Origin: Datnioides undecimradiatus
Lineage: Eukaryota; Chordata; Actinopteri; Lobotiformes; Datnioididae
Length of the DNA stretch: 64,000 nucleotides
Assembly: GCA_008933995.1 (NCBI GenBank)
Contig: WARS01000043.1
Span: 5,748,477-5,812,476, forward strand
Reading direction: 5' to 3'
Part shown: piece after piece, positions 55,080 to 64,000 of the stretch
Numbering within the stretch: position 1 is the stretch's first letter
How the letters are laid out: each line of letters begins with the position of its first letter
Translations under genes and position numbers: made by a program
Notes under the pieces: generated by a model
The model's database searches: none
What the model saw: the letters and a program-made list of their open reading frames with translations, nothing else
What the model was told of the DNA's origin: nothing

Positions 55080-56275
55080 TCACATGTTTATAGTCAACAT
55101 CCCTCAGACAGTGACATCGGTGACATACATGTGTCTCTGTTGCCATGACGACTGATCTGACCTTAGCAGCTAACGGAGGCTAACGGTCAAACCGCTGCTG
55201 CTCAGTTGTTCTTTTTGTGGTTTTGATTGAATTTTTATTAATAACAGAAGTAATTTATTGCCAGTAAACAATGAAAATAACACACGTTGATGTTTTTGCC
55301 TCCTTTTTGTTCATTAAATATATTTTTCAAGCACGGTTTGTTGATCTGCGACTGAATCTGCTTGTATTTTTACTTTTTATCAACCTTTTCACATTATAAA
55401 TAAGAATTTGTGACATTTTTAATCAGAAATCATTAACAATTATAAAGGTTTTTACATAATCACCTGAAAGTCACATTTATCCAGTTTATACTTGACAAAA
55501 CTGCTTAACTGTGTATTTTTACATTTGCCTCAATCCATGATTTTATTAATAATAGATTACATTTTATAAAAAATGGATCCTGGTGCAACTGTGCATGAAA
55601 CAGACTGTTCAGTGCACAGTGGAATTAAGTTTGATACAGCAAAATGTTTTTCTGTGTTTTTGCATTTTTAAATGTGCATATTTAAAGATTTGTTTTTAGA
55701 TTTTTAAACATTTTTATCAAGATATATCCTTTAATAAAAAACATTTTATTTTTAAAGTAAAATTACAAACATCTTTTTTACATTTTGTTTCTGTTTTCAC
55801 GTTTGGCCGACAAAGTTGATTCAGATGATGCTTCAAACATGGTCACTGCTGCAGAGAAGCTGCACACGCTAAACTGTGCATGTTTCACACACACACACAC
55901 ACACGTTAAACCTGCAGCACAGAAGATCTCAACAGTTTCATCAGTCTCACCAGTTCAGCATCAGATCACGTTATGGCCACAAAGAAAACAACATGATGTC
56001 ACACTGAGGTCGACCTTTGACCTTTTATACAAACTGTCGTCAATTTATCGTTTTATGTTTTTAGACATTTTTTGTGGAACTCGTAACCAGTGCAACACTG
56101 TGACCTTTGACCCCTGGAGTCTCTTGAAATGTCACAGAAATGAGACGGACGACCCGGGAAACATTATTTTTATTTTAGGAGAAAATTGAAGAACTGGGCA
56201 AAAACAAACAAGATCAGTGATTTTCAGATTGGCAGCTCCTGCCCTGAGCTCTCTGCACCGTTTAAACTGTGGTCA
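55080..56275. other. Non-coding spacer
   Basis: AT-rich with a (CA)9 at 55886-55904. A 134-codon + frame (55785-56189) crosses the CA run and has no domain. Confidence 0.5.
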
Positions 56276-56279
56276 CGGC

Positions 56280-56540
56280 GTTTGTCGCGGGGAGAGGACG
56301 GGGGAAGAGGATCGCGTGTTGATGTAAATGTGGAGAACCAGGTTCACGTCTGAAGCCCGAGGCTGCCGAAGACTCCGACACTCCCGCAGGTTTTGAATAA
56401 CGCAACACAGAGTGACGAGTCCTGTCAGGAGGACCGCGGGGACCGGGAGACAACAAGGCAGCGCTGCAGGGAAGGAAAAGCCTCTCTTCTTTCTTTTCAA
56501 AAAGGCAGCCCGACGACTTCCTTTCATCCCCTAAAATGAG
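56280..56540. promoter_or_regulatory. CpG-rich patch of unknown role
   Basis: Many CpGs (gtcgcggggagagg, gaccgcggggaccggg) against AT-rich flanks. The - frames (131 and 84 codons) have no domain. This could be a CpG island or an unrecognised exon. Confidence 0.3.
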
Positions 56541-56551
56541 ACGTTTGGTCC

Positions 56552-56577
56552 TTTTTTTAAAAAAAAAAAAAAAAAAA
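56552..56577. repeat. T7A19 homopolymer junction
   Basis: A T run directly followed by a run of 19 A. No retrotransposed body is recognised in front of it. Confidence 0.95.
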
Positions 56578-56579
56578 GG

Positions 56580-57815
56580 AGAGAAATCAACAAGAACGTT
56601 TTGAAGGAGGCCCGGCGCGGTTTGTTGTTCTGACAACTCTGTGACGAGAAAACACAACAGAAAACTTCAGTGACACACGGCTGTGAATCCACATTTTGTC
56701 ACGTAGGCGTCAAAAGGGAGGAGGGAGGAGGAGGAGGAGGAGGAAGCACAGGAGCTGCATTTAAAACCTTTTTAAGTAAAATCATCAAAGTATGACGAGT
56801 GAAAGCTCTGTGCAGTAAAATCGTGGTTTCACTGTTTTGGCTGCAAAATGCTCAGAGGCTGCACAGATAACTGACTCAAATGCTGCGTCCTCTTCAGAGT
56901 AGTAACCCTGTGCAGTGCTCCTGGGTCTGCTCCCTGGACATCCTGTCCTGTAACTGGCTTTAACTCATTGCAAATCCAGTGAGTTCTGCAGGTGGAGAGC
57001 AATGATTGTGTTGGTGCAGCCAACTAAAACGCGCTGTGTTGCTAACAACACAGAGTCTCAGCTGAGCATCTGATGCTGGTTGTCAAAGTTAGCAATGTTG
57101 CTAATGTTAGCTCAAGCTTTAGCTCCACCGTGACAACTGGAGAAGTCACAATGGAGCACAGTGATCATGTGACGCAGCCACATGCACAGGTGGCACTTCC
57201 TGTCTGGTGATGATGCTGTGGTCTGGTCTCTCCTGCAGGGATGCATCAGGTGGGTTAGGACATGTTGGACACATGTATGTTTTTAAAAGTCAGAGAAGCA
57301 GCTGTTCAGCTGTGTGACGATGAGTTTTGCAGCCGATGTGAGTTTTTAAATAAAGTTTTTTTAGTTTATCACTTCTTCATCTCCAGCTACAAACAGCTTC
57401 TTCAGCTCATTACACAACAAACTCCCACCGATCCAAACTCCCAGCTGACATAGCACCTCCACCACTTCCACCACCTCACCGCTGACCAGCCGGCCCACGC
57501 TGACCAGCAGGTCACAGACACAGACCGCCGTGACGCTGCCTGCGCCACCCCCCGCCCCCCGTCTGCTCTGATTGGTGGAGGGTCAGATCCCAGAGAGAGT
57601 CAGGGGGCAGGCGATGCCCACGCAGAGGTCACATGACCCTCTGTAAAGCGACTCTAAGTAATAAAAATACGACTAATTAGAGCGCCTCCTCCGTGTGAGA
57701 CGACTTCTCCTCGGCATGAACCTCGACCTGCTGCCTTCAGGAGAAACACGAGAATCGAACTTTTCACAACACACTCATTTAATTAGTTCATCAGGAAACA
57801 GTTTGCACTCAAACT
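56580..57815. other. Non-coding spacer
   Basis: A (GGA)n run at 56717-56741. Otherwise no gene or family recognised. Confidence 0.5.
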
Positions 57816-57819
57816 TCAG

Positions 57820-57866
57820 CAGAGACGCTGCGGCGGCGGCTGCGGTGGCGGCGGCTGCGGTGGCTG
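57820..57866 (+). repeat. GCG/GCT-rich trinucleotide tract
   Basis: gcggcggcggctgcggtgg-type units. The poly-Ala frame through it (57695-57991) has no other coding feature. Confidence 0.85.
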
Positions 57867-58005
57867 AGTTTCAGCCTTTTATTATTTTTATTTATTTAAC
57901 AGCAGGTTCACTCGGTTTATCTGAAGAGTCTGATCCAAAATACAGACACGGACAGGAAAAGATGAAAATAAATGTTGTTAAATGTTATTAAAGAGGGCAA
58001 AGATG

Positions 58006-58091
58006 TATTATATTATATTATATTATATATATTATATTATATTATATTATATTATATTATATTATATTATATTATATTATATTATATTATA
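58006..58091. repeat. (TATTA)n microsatellite
   Basis: About 16 units of the pentanucleotide with one tatata interruption. Confidence 0.97.
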
Positions 58092-58094
58092 AGA

Positions 58095-58365
58095 GAAAAA
58101 TTAGAATAAAATACAAAAATCTGGAACAATGCAGCACGATCAGGTGTAAATATGAATTCTTAAAAAAGAAAATAAAATTAAATGAATTAAACAATAAATA
58201 ATTGTGGCAAAACAAAAGATTTTTTTATTGATTTTGATTAAAAGCTGTTTATATTTAACAAAAATGTATTTATATATTTTTATATATTTCGCTTGCATTT
58301 TTTATATTTTCCTCATAACCAGCAGCAAAGCAGGGAGGTGGGAGCAGACGCAGAGCAGGGAAACA
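58095..58365. other. AT-rich spacer
   Basis: Nothing recognised. Confidence 0.5.
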
Positions 58366-58369
58366 GAGA

Positions 58370-58625
58370 ATTCATGAAGATTAATCAGAAGTGACGCCCA
58401 ACGAGATGTTTCGTGTCTCATTACGTCAAAGCGATCGCCATGCTGATCTAAAGCAGATCCGACTTGTGAGAGTCAACGCACTCTGTTCGCTGCTGCCTTC
58501 CTTCCAGCAGCCCCGCCCACCGCCACTGTGTTCGACAGTTGATTGGTCTAACTGACAGCCACACATTATCTATGACACTGCCAGACTCTCGCTTACATTG
58601 ACATTGATGGTTAAATACTAATTAG
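58370..58625. promoter_or_regulatory. Candidate conserved non-coding element
   Basis: Contains catgaagattaatcagaagt, attacgtcaaagcgatcgc (CRE/TCF-like) and gacagttgattggtctaac words plus retained CpGs between AT-rich stretches. Composition only. Confidence 0.35.
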
Positions 58626-58685
58626 CTGCTTCTTTAGCATGTTTCACTGTAATAGATTACTGTGTTATGTTCCAAGTAGCACCTA

Positions 58686-58745
58686 CAGTGATGGAAAGTA
58701 ACTAAGTACTTTTACTCAAGTACTGTTTCTGCTATTTTAAATATA
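58686..58745 (+). repeat. 'AGTAACTAAGTAC' dispersed repeat, head fragment
   Basis: cagtgatggaaagtaactaa, then gtacttttactcaagtactg, the typical start of a repeat I recall as widespread in fish genomes. Confidence 0.7.
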
Positions 58746-58954
58746 AACTCCTCAAGATTTCAGGGGAGATCTTTAGTTTTCATGCATTATCTTTTTTACA
58801 TAAACAGACATGTGGTATGTGACATAATGCAGGTGTTAATAGTTATAATTAACACCTGCACACAGTGTCACTCTGCCCGCCATGTTCAGATATTAATAAA
58901 TAGATAGATCGTAATAAATAAGTGTTGCTGGAAGCATCTGCTGGGCCAAGTCAC

Positions 58955-59020
58955 ACTGATGGCGGGTCGATTTCGGCCGTGGAGCCCATACTTGACAACC
59001 CTGGTATAGATGCATTGTTG
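58955..59020. repeat. Possible dispersed-element end fragment
   Basis: cggccgtggagcccatactt then gacaaccctggtatag resembles the end of a common DNA-transposon-like repeat (recalled pattern ...ttgacacccctg). Confidence 0.25.
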
Positions 59021-59024
59021 TCAG

Positions 59025-60900
59025 CAGCAGCATGATGAGACGCTCACGTTTGGATCATTTGTTTGTTTTGTTTGTTTCCAGTTAGCATCTGTTTTTTTAA
59101 GTGCAAACCTGACCTCGGTGCAGTAAGTGCAAGCCCTGGCCTGTCAGGCCTGGGGTTCACCCACACTCTTATCCAATCACAGTGGAGGAGGGGCGGACTA
59201 ACTGCCTATATTCTGTGAGCAAATGTTGTTTCTTTATGTTTTTTTTAATATAAAAACACAGAAAACAGCATATCGTCACTTTTGAGAGGCTGGAACCAGG
59301 AATCGCTCAGTGATTTGGAAAAATGAGTCAAACACCTAATTAATTAATCACGCTAATGTTTAAAACAGGCTGTGAACTTTGGTGACGCTAGGCATTTAGC
59401 TAAAAACACACAATAAGTTTTCGTATGTCACTGTTTCAGGTTCTCAGAGGTCAGCGATGAAAATATTTCGAAAACATGCATGATTCAGATTATTCAGTTC
59501 AGATTATTCAGTTCTATGTTTAATCACCTGCAGCCTTTTTCAGTTTGTGCCGTTTGAATGAGTTTGTTTGTATTTTGCGGCATTGAGCTGTTGGTATTAA
59601 TAATAATAATAAGTGTCTCTCAGACGGAGACGTCGTGACGCTGCAGCAGAGGATCTTCTGTCTGAAACAGGAGCAGCAGCCTGAGGAGCAGGTTACAGAA
59701 AGTGAGAATATACCAATTAAATATTTTGGAGGAGGTGCTGTGACCTCTCTGCTTCCCCTCCTCCTGCAGCGTTTCATCACTCCGGCAGCTCTCTGAGTCT
59801 CAAACTGTTTTAATAAGACCACAGCTCCCCCGCCCCCGCCCCCTTCATCACTAATAAAGCTCTCTCAGTCTGCAGCTCCCAGGTCTGCTGAGAGCCTAAA
59901 ACCTGCCCATAAACTCCAAACAGCAGCGGGAAGACGACGCTCGGACACGCTGCTGACGGTTAAACTGCGCTCATGCGGCCTAAACCCAGAGACCAGATCA
60001 GAACCAGGACCCTAATCCACAAAACCTGTATCTGAACTCACTCAAACGATCAGGTGACTCACTCATCAAGAGCAGCTTTATAAACGTGATGTGCATGAGC
60101 ACAACGATGCAAAAACAAGACGTGAATTAGAAAATAACTGAGACAAAACAGCAAAACACTGAGAAGCTGCAGGACAAACACACACGGCGAAAGTTAATCA
60201 TAATAATAATAACAAAAATAATAATAATAATAATTTCAACCTCCATTCCTTCAGGTCTTTGCTACATATACAAGTCTGTTTAGACATGGATTGAAACTTG
60301 CAGATGACTTATTATATTTTATTTTTAAAATTTAATTTAATTTAATTTAATTTTTTTATTTAATCTCATTTTTAAAATTCATTTCTGTATTTGTCTGTTT
60401 TCATATTTGCTTCACTGAAATGTGCACATTTGTTTTTTCATCACATATCATTATTATCATTAATTACCTGACTTCTCTTCCATACTTAACTAAGCAGTCA
60501 CCTGTGACTCTCCATACGTGGCCTTGTTGTTGCTTATCGTATGAAGCCTCGACTGCTGCAGCCCTTCCAGTATGTGCAGTTACATAAATACATAAATATA
60601 AATAAATACAAATATTAAAATAAATCATATCATCATATCAACATATTTATAATAAATAGTAAAAATAAGGTTATGTATATTTTACTGACTAACTTCCACA
60701 AAAAAGTGATTCATTCCAATAATATAATAATATTAGAAATAATATAAATAATATTATAAAAGAGAGAAATGTGTTTATTGATGAATGTATTAATTATTAT
60801 AGTTTCTTCTTCCGATTGAGGCAACGGTCATGAGGCCCTGAGTCTTGTTTATCAGATCATTGAACCAATCATGTTACATATTACTGAGCATGCTCAGACG
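59025..60900. other. Non-coding spacer
   Basis: Contains a small direct repeat (agattattcagttc twice, 59488-59515), (AAT)n at 60200-60235, (AATTT)n at 60330-60360 and A/T-rich sequence. The 100-codon - frame at 59520-59822 has no domain. Confidence 0.5.
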
Positions 60901-60908
60901 GAGATAAA

Positions 60909-60932
60909 GTGTGTGTGTGTGCGTGTGTGTGT
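60909..60932. repeat. (GT)n microsatellite
   Basis: GT run with one gc interruption. Confidence 0.9.
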
Positions 60933-60949
60933 TCAGACACAGACTCCTG

Positions 60950-61360
60950 CAGGTGATTTCTCTGGAAGCGCCTTCTTCTTCTTTTCCTTTCTTCTTCTCT
61001 CCTGCCTGCCTGATGAGCCGCTTGGGCCGTCCTAATACGGGAGCAGCGTTCCGGCCTGCCTCAGTCAGCGGGGTCGATGGGGGTGGGGAGGGAGGTGTGG
61101 GGGATTATTGCGTCCGGGGATCCCTGACCCCTGATGACCCTCCCACCCCCGGGCCATGCAAGTTGTGTTCCCAGTGATGTCGATAAGGCCCCGCCGCCTC
61201 TTGTTGTTGTTGTTTTGTTTCTCCTGTTGCTAATGCTGCAGTCAAGTAGCTCAGGCAGCAGCCCTGAAAGACGCGCCGCAGGAAAGTAGAGATCTGAATA
61301 TTCAGCCTGTTGGTCATGGGCTGGACGCTCGGGCAGGACTGCCAACGCGGCGTGGTGAGA
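60950..61360. promoter_or_regulatory. Candidate conserved non-coding element / CpG-rich island
   Basis: A GC-rich, CpG-containing block. It includes ggggattattgcgtccgggg (61099-61118), agtgatgtcgataaggcccc (GATA core), gttgctaatgctgcagtcaa and gatctgaatattcagcctg words. Overlapping frames on both strands have no domain. Confidence 0.45.
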
Positions 61361-61364
61361 TCGC

Positions 61365-62175
61365 TGATTGTGTCTCAGCCAAATCAGGCTTAGAAATGTT
61401 TTCCAGGAAGCGTGAAGCTGAAACTCTTATTTAACTCACCGCTAAGCTGCTGAACTACCCAGTGGCTCTTGCTGTTCCAGTCTTATGCTGTTGCTAAACA
61501 TTGTTCAAACTTACACAACTGGAAGTGTCCAAACACAAGTAAATATATCAGAATTATAATATTTCTATTTGATCAAATGGAGCAGACATAAAAAAAAGAA
61601 AACATGCAGACTTCAGGTTTGGTTATTACTTAAAAGTCAAAACAAAATGAAATGTCTTTAAACATTTTAGATCATGTCCGCGGGGCGAGGTGTGCAGCTT
61701 CTTAGCAACAAATGCTGAAAAACAAAAACAAAAATCAGTTTCTTTGTGTTTTTATATTAAAATCTGATCATCTTTATTCTGTAAATCAAAATCTGATGTC
61801 ATCTTGAACCAACCAATCACCTCCTGCCATCCAGCCTCCAATCAGAGTCCAGCTGTTAGCATCAGAGCTAAGCTTCATCAGTTAGCTAGCCAGCAGCAGC
61901 ATGCTATGTGGGTGTCTTCAGGTGTTGGTCTCCTCAAACCCTGGTGAGGTGGAGAACACCTGAATGAGGCTCATCATCATCCAACTCTGAATCACTGCAT
62001 GTTTGTTCTGACCCCACCCACTTTTCAAACGGCCAATCAGATTCATCCAAATGTTACATCCTGTCTGCACTTCCTGTTTCACTCAGAGAAGCTACATACT
62101 GTAGGAATCCCTTTTTATCTGGACTAATGAGAGTTTGGTCATTATAAAAAGATAATAATAAGAAGAAAATGTTGA
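61365..62175. other. Non-coding spacer, nothing recognised
   Basis: No gene recognised. Confidence 0.5.
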
Positions 62176-62178
62176 GCT

Positions 62179-62255
62179 TATTATTATTATTACACATTGA
62201 TTAATAATAATAATAATAATAATATTAATAATGATAATGATTATTATTATTATCA
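62179..62255. repeat. (TTA)n / (TAA)n / (ATT)n inverted microsatellite arrangement
   Basis: The ATT-type run is followed by its complement type and then again by ATT-type, so the arms can pair as hairpins. Confidence 0.9.
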
Positions 62256-62259
62256 TGAG

Positions 62260-62685
62260 GAATGAGTTGTCGATTGTTTCTTTGCCACTTTAAAGTTAAA
62301 AAAAAGACACGACTTTAGATAAGGTACATTTTCTGCATTTTTGCTTTCATTTCTTATATTTATACTCCATTACATTAATTTAAATCTTTAGGTGGTTTCT
62401 TTGCTCTTTAAATAAAAGTTTTGTTTGTCTCCAACATGTCACAGCGCCTAATTGCACTAATTTGTCCTATTTTAAGAAATCATGCTGAAAAAACGAATTG
62501 AAAACACAGAAACAGTTAAAAATCCCCACACAGTAACACCAACTGCAAACAAAGCAACTGCAGTTTCATCTGAGCTAAATGTTTTTGTCAGTGGAGCCTG
62601 GTGCGTTCACTGTCCTGTCACAAACAGCAGCCTGAATCTGTGAAAACCCCCAGACTTTGATGATCTTCACGGGCCTTTCAGACGG
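62260..62685. other. AT-rich spacer
   Basis: Nothing recognised. Confidence 0.5.
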
Positions 62686-62689
62686 GATT

Positions 62690-63370
62690 AAACCCCCGCA
62701 GATGCTCATGTGATGGTCACGTTCTGTTCTTCACGGATCTACGCAGTGTGAGCGGGATCATCGATCACACACGAGCTTGTGTTTCATCTGTTCTTTGTTT
62801 CTTTTGACGAACGAAACTTCACGTCCCACTTTCGACGTGAAGTTCCTCTGCTCTCCTCCGTGCACTTCCAAACTTCGTCCCCCTCTTGCTCTCCCGTCCT
62901 GAACATCAGAAGGCGCTTCGGGACGTTTCGAGGACGTCTCCGGACATCTTTGGAGACGTCTCCTGACAGTTTGGGCCGGAGCGGATGTGCTGGTATGAAG
63001 ATAAAGGAGCGCGTCCTGTGGGATCAGGCTGCTCTGTCTGGACTTCAGCTGGGGCTCATGGCAGCAGAACACAGGCTAAGCTTGGCATTAATATGGATGT
63101 CCACCAGGCGCCTTGTCCTCTGCCTCCCTGCCTCTCTTTGTGCGCTGCCACGGTTCGCCGTGTGCCAGTGAATAGCATTAACAGCATGGCAGCCACCTCC
63201 AGCCATGCCAAGGTCATTAATAAACATCCTCAGATGGCTCGTAATGATTCCCTACAGTCGGACGCGGCGGTATGGAGAGTGTCGAGACGAGTTGCCGCTG
63301 CCGCTCACAGCTCAGTTTGCCTCACAGTTTACACCAACTTCCACTGCGGCTCCAGCAGAGTCTTTGAGGA
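62690..63370. promoter_or_regulatory. Candidate conserved non-coding cluster
   Basis: The first part holds an 11-bp-arm hairpin and a ggagacgtctcc palindrome. The second part (63075-63240) has aagcttggcattaatatgg (63079-63097), gtgaatagcattaacagcat and caaggtcattaataaacatc. This is a striking run of ATTAAT-type sites in balanced, non-repetitive DNA. Frames of 104-133 codons on both strands have no domains. Confidence 0.45.
62815..62844. repeat. Inverted repeat, 11-bp arms
   Basis: AACTTCACGTC and GACGTGAAGTT flank an 8-base loop. Confidence 0.95.
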
Positions 63371-63374
63371 ACTT

Positions 63375-63680
63375 TACAGGAAGTGATGCCACAGGTGGTG
63401 CTCAGATCAGGAATAAAGACACTCAAAAAGTCAGAATTTCAGGTTAAACATGTAGAAACGTGTCATTTCCTGCGTCATGCATCGCTGCAGCTGCAACAGT
63501 CAGATGACACAGAAAGTTAAAAATGCTAAACTTTGGTTTGTCTGTTCAGCTGCAGCTCCTCCTGCACATCACGCTGAACCTTAAATCAGCACAGTTGCTT
63601 CCTGTGTGTCAAACTGCTCGTCTACAGCCCCTCAGCTGATCTGGGACAGGTGCGCTCACATTCCTGGGGTCAAAACCAAA
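63375..63680. other. Spacer, nothing recognised
   Basis: No gene recognised. Confidence 0.5.
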
Positions 63681-63685
63681 CAAGG

Positions 63686-63723
<38 letters not shown>

Positions 63724-63760
63724 CTTTATTAATCCCGAGGGAAATTTAGGTAGGTGAAGC
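63686..63760 (+). mobile_element. (TAGA)n followed by a dispersed-element tail
   Basis: A TAGA run of about nine units is followed by tactttattaatcccgagg and gaaattt. This pairing of a TAGA microsatellite with an actttatt.atcccgaggg tail is one I recall from many fish loci as the end of a dispersed element. The body of the element is not visible, so only the end is called. Confidence 0.55.
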
Positions 63761-63764
63761 AGCG

Positions 63765-64000
63765 TTTAGTTTCTCTGCTCCTCACCTGTGGAGCGAACTT
63801 CCTGAACACCTGAGTTCTGCAGACGCTGTCAGCTCATTTTCATCACTTCAACTTAAAAACATGACTTTCTTTTTCAGTGAATGTCTTTGTTTTTAGAGTA
63901 AACTCCTGTTTTATTGTCTTTTAAATGCACTTTGAGCTGCGTTGTGTCTGAGCGCTGCTGTGTAAATAAACCTGCTGGAAATCTCTTTGGTGGTGCGTTC
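63765..64000. other. Spacer to window end
   Basis: No gene recognised. Confidence 0.45.

Noticed and set aside
56280-56577. Processed pseudogene ending in poly-A
   Set aside because: The A run is preceded directly by a T run, and no recognisable coding body or target duplication is visible.
57695-57991. Poly-Ala 98-codon + frame
   Set aside because: Built on a GCG/GCT trinucleotide tract without supporting coding signal on either side.

Overview
This is vertebrate, almost certainly teleost (probably percomorph) nuclear DNA. The signs are dense (CA)n/(TG)n microsatellites, a GT-AG intron, degraded non-LTR retrotransposons that read like teleost L2-type elements, a tRNA-derived SINE with fish-type head and tail, and several short dispersed sequences that I recall as common in teleost genomes. 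There is no prokaryotic gene organisation.

The window is gene-poor. The one gene I can support well is a two-exon gene on the + strand at 29277-30430 (344 aa, product not recognised). It has a strong Kozak start, a clean in-frame splice and a TATA-like box 142 bp upstream of the ATG. Its 3' flank runs within about 100 bp into a dispersed repeat. One further short GC-rich open segment on the - strand (40564-40773) could be a terminal exon but is uncertain. The other long open frames lie in low-complexity tracts or are antisense shadows.

Layout: 1-700 is purine-rich. From 700 to 19 kb there is AT-rich spacer with LINE remnants (2.6 and 14.5-15 kb, - strand), a piggyBac-like end with two abutting palindromes (8.0 kb) and a diverged duplication (10.2-11.8 kb). 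At 19.1-21.2 kb there is a simple-repeat complex containing (GT)29, about 560 bp of polypyrimidine and a GATA/ATCA-rich field. From 21 to 28 kb there is spacer, a promoter-like cluster (24.0-24.1 kb) and a LINE C-terminal remnant interrupted by a poly-C run (26.5-26.7 kb). The gene lies at 29-30.5 kb. From 32 to 40 kb there is a degraded SINE, a polypyrimidine tract flanked by TG repeats and a GCTAAC-type tandem repeat carrying a SINE. From 40 to 64 kb there is mostly spacer with two minisatellites, a 19-bp-arm hairpin and scattered CpG-containing islands.

About twenty segments have mixed composition, CpG retention and homeodomain/SOX/TCF-like words, unlike the surrounding AT-rich spacer. They look like conserved non-coding elements of a regulatory gene desert. 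That is inference from composition alone. No alignment was possible, and every such call is marked with low confidence.
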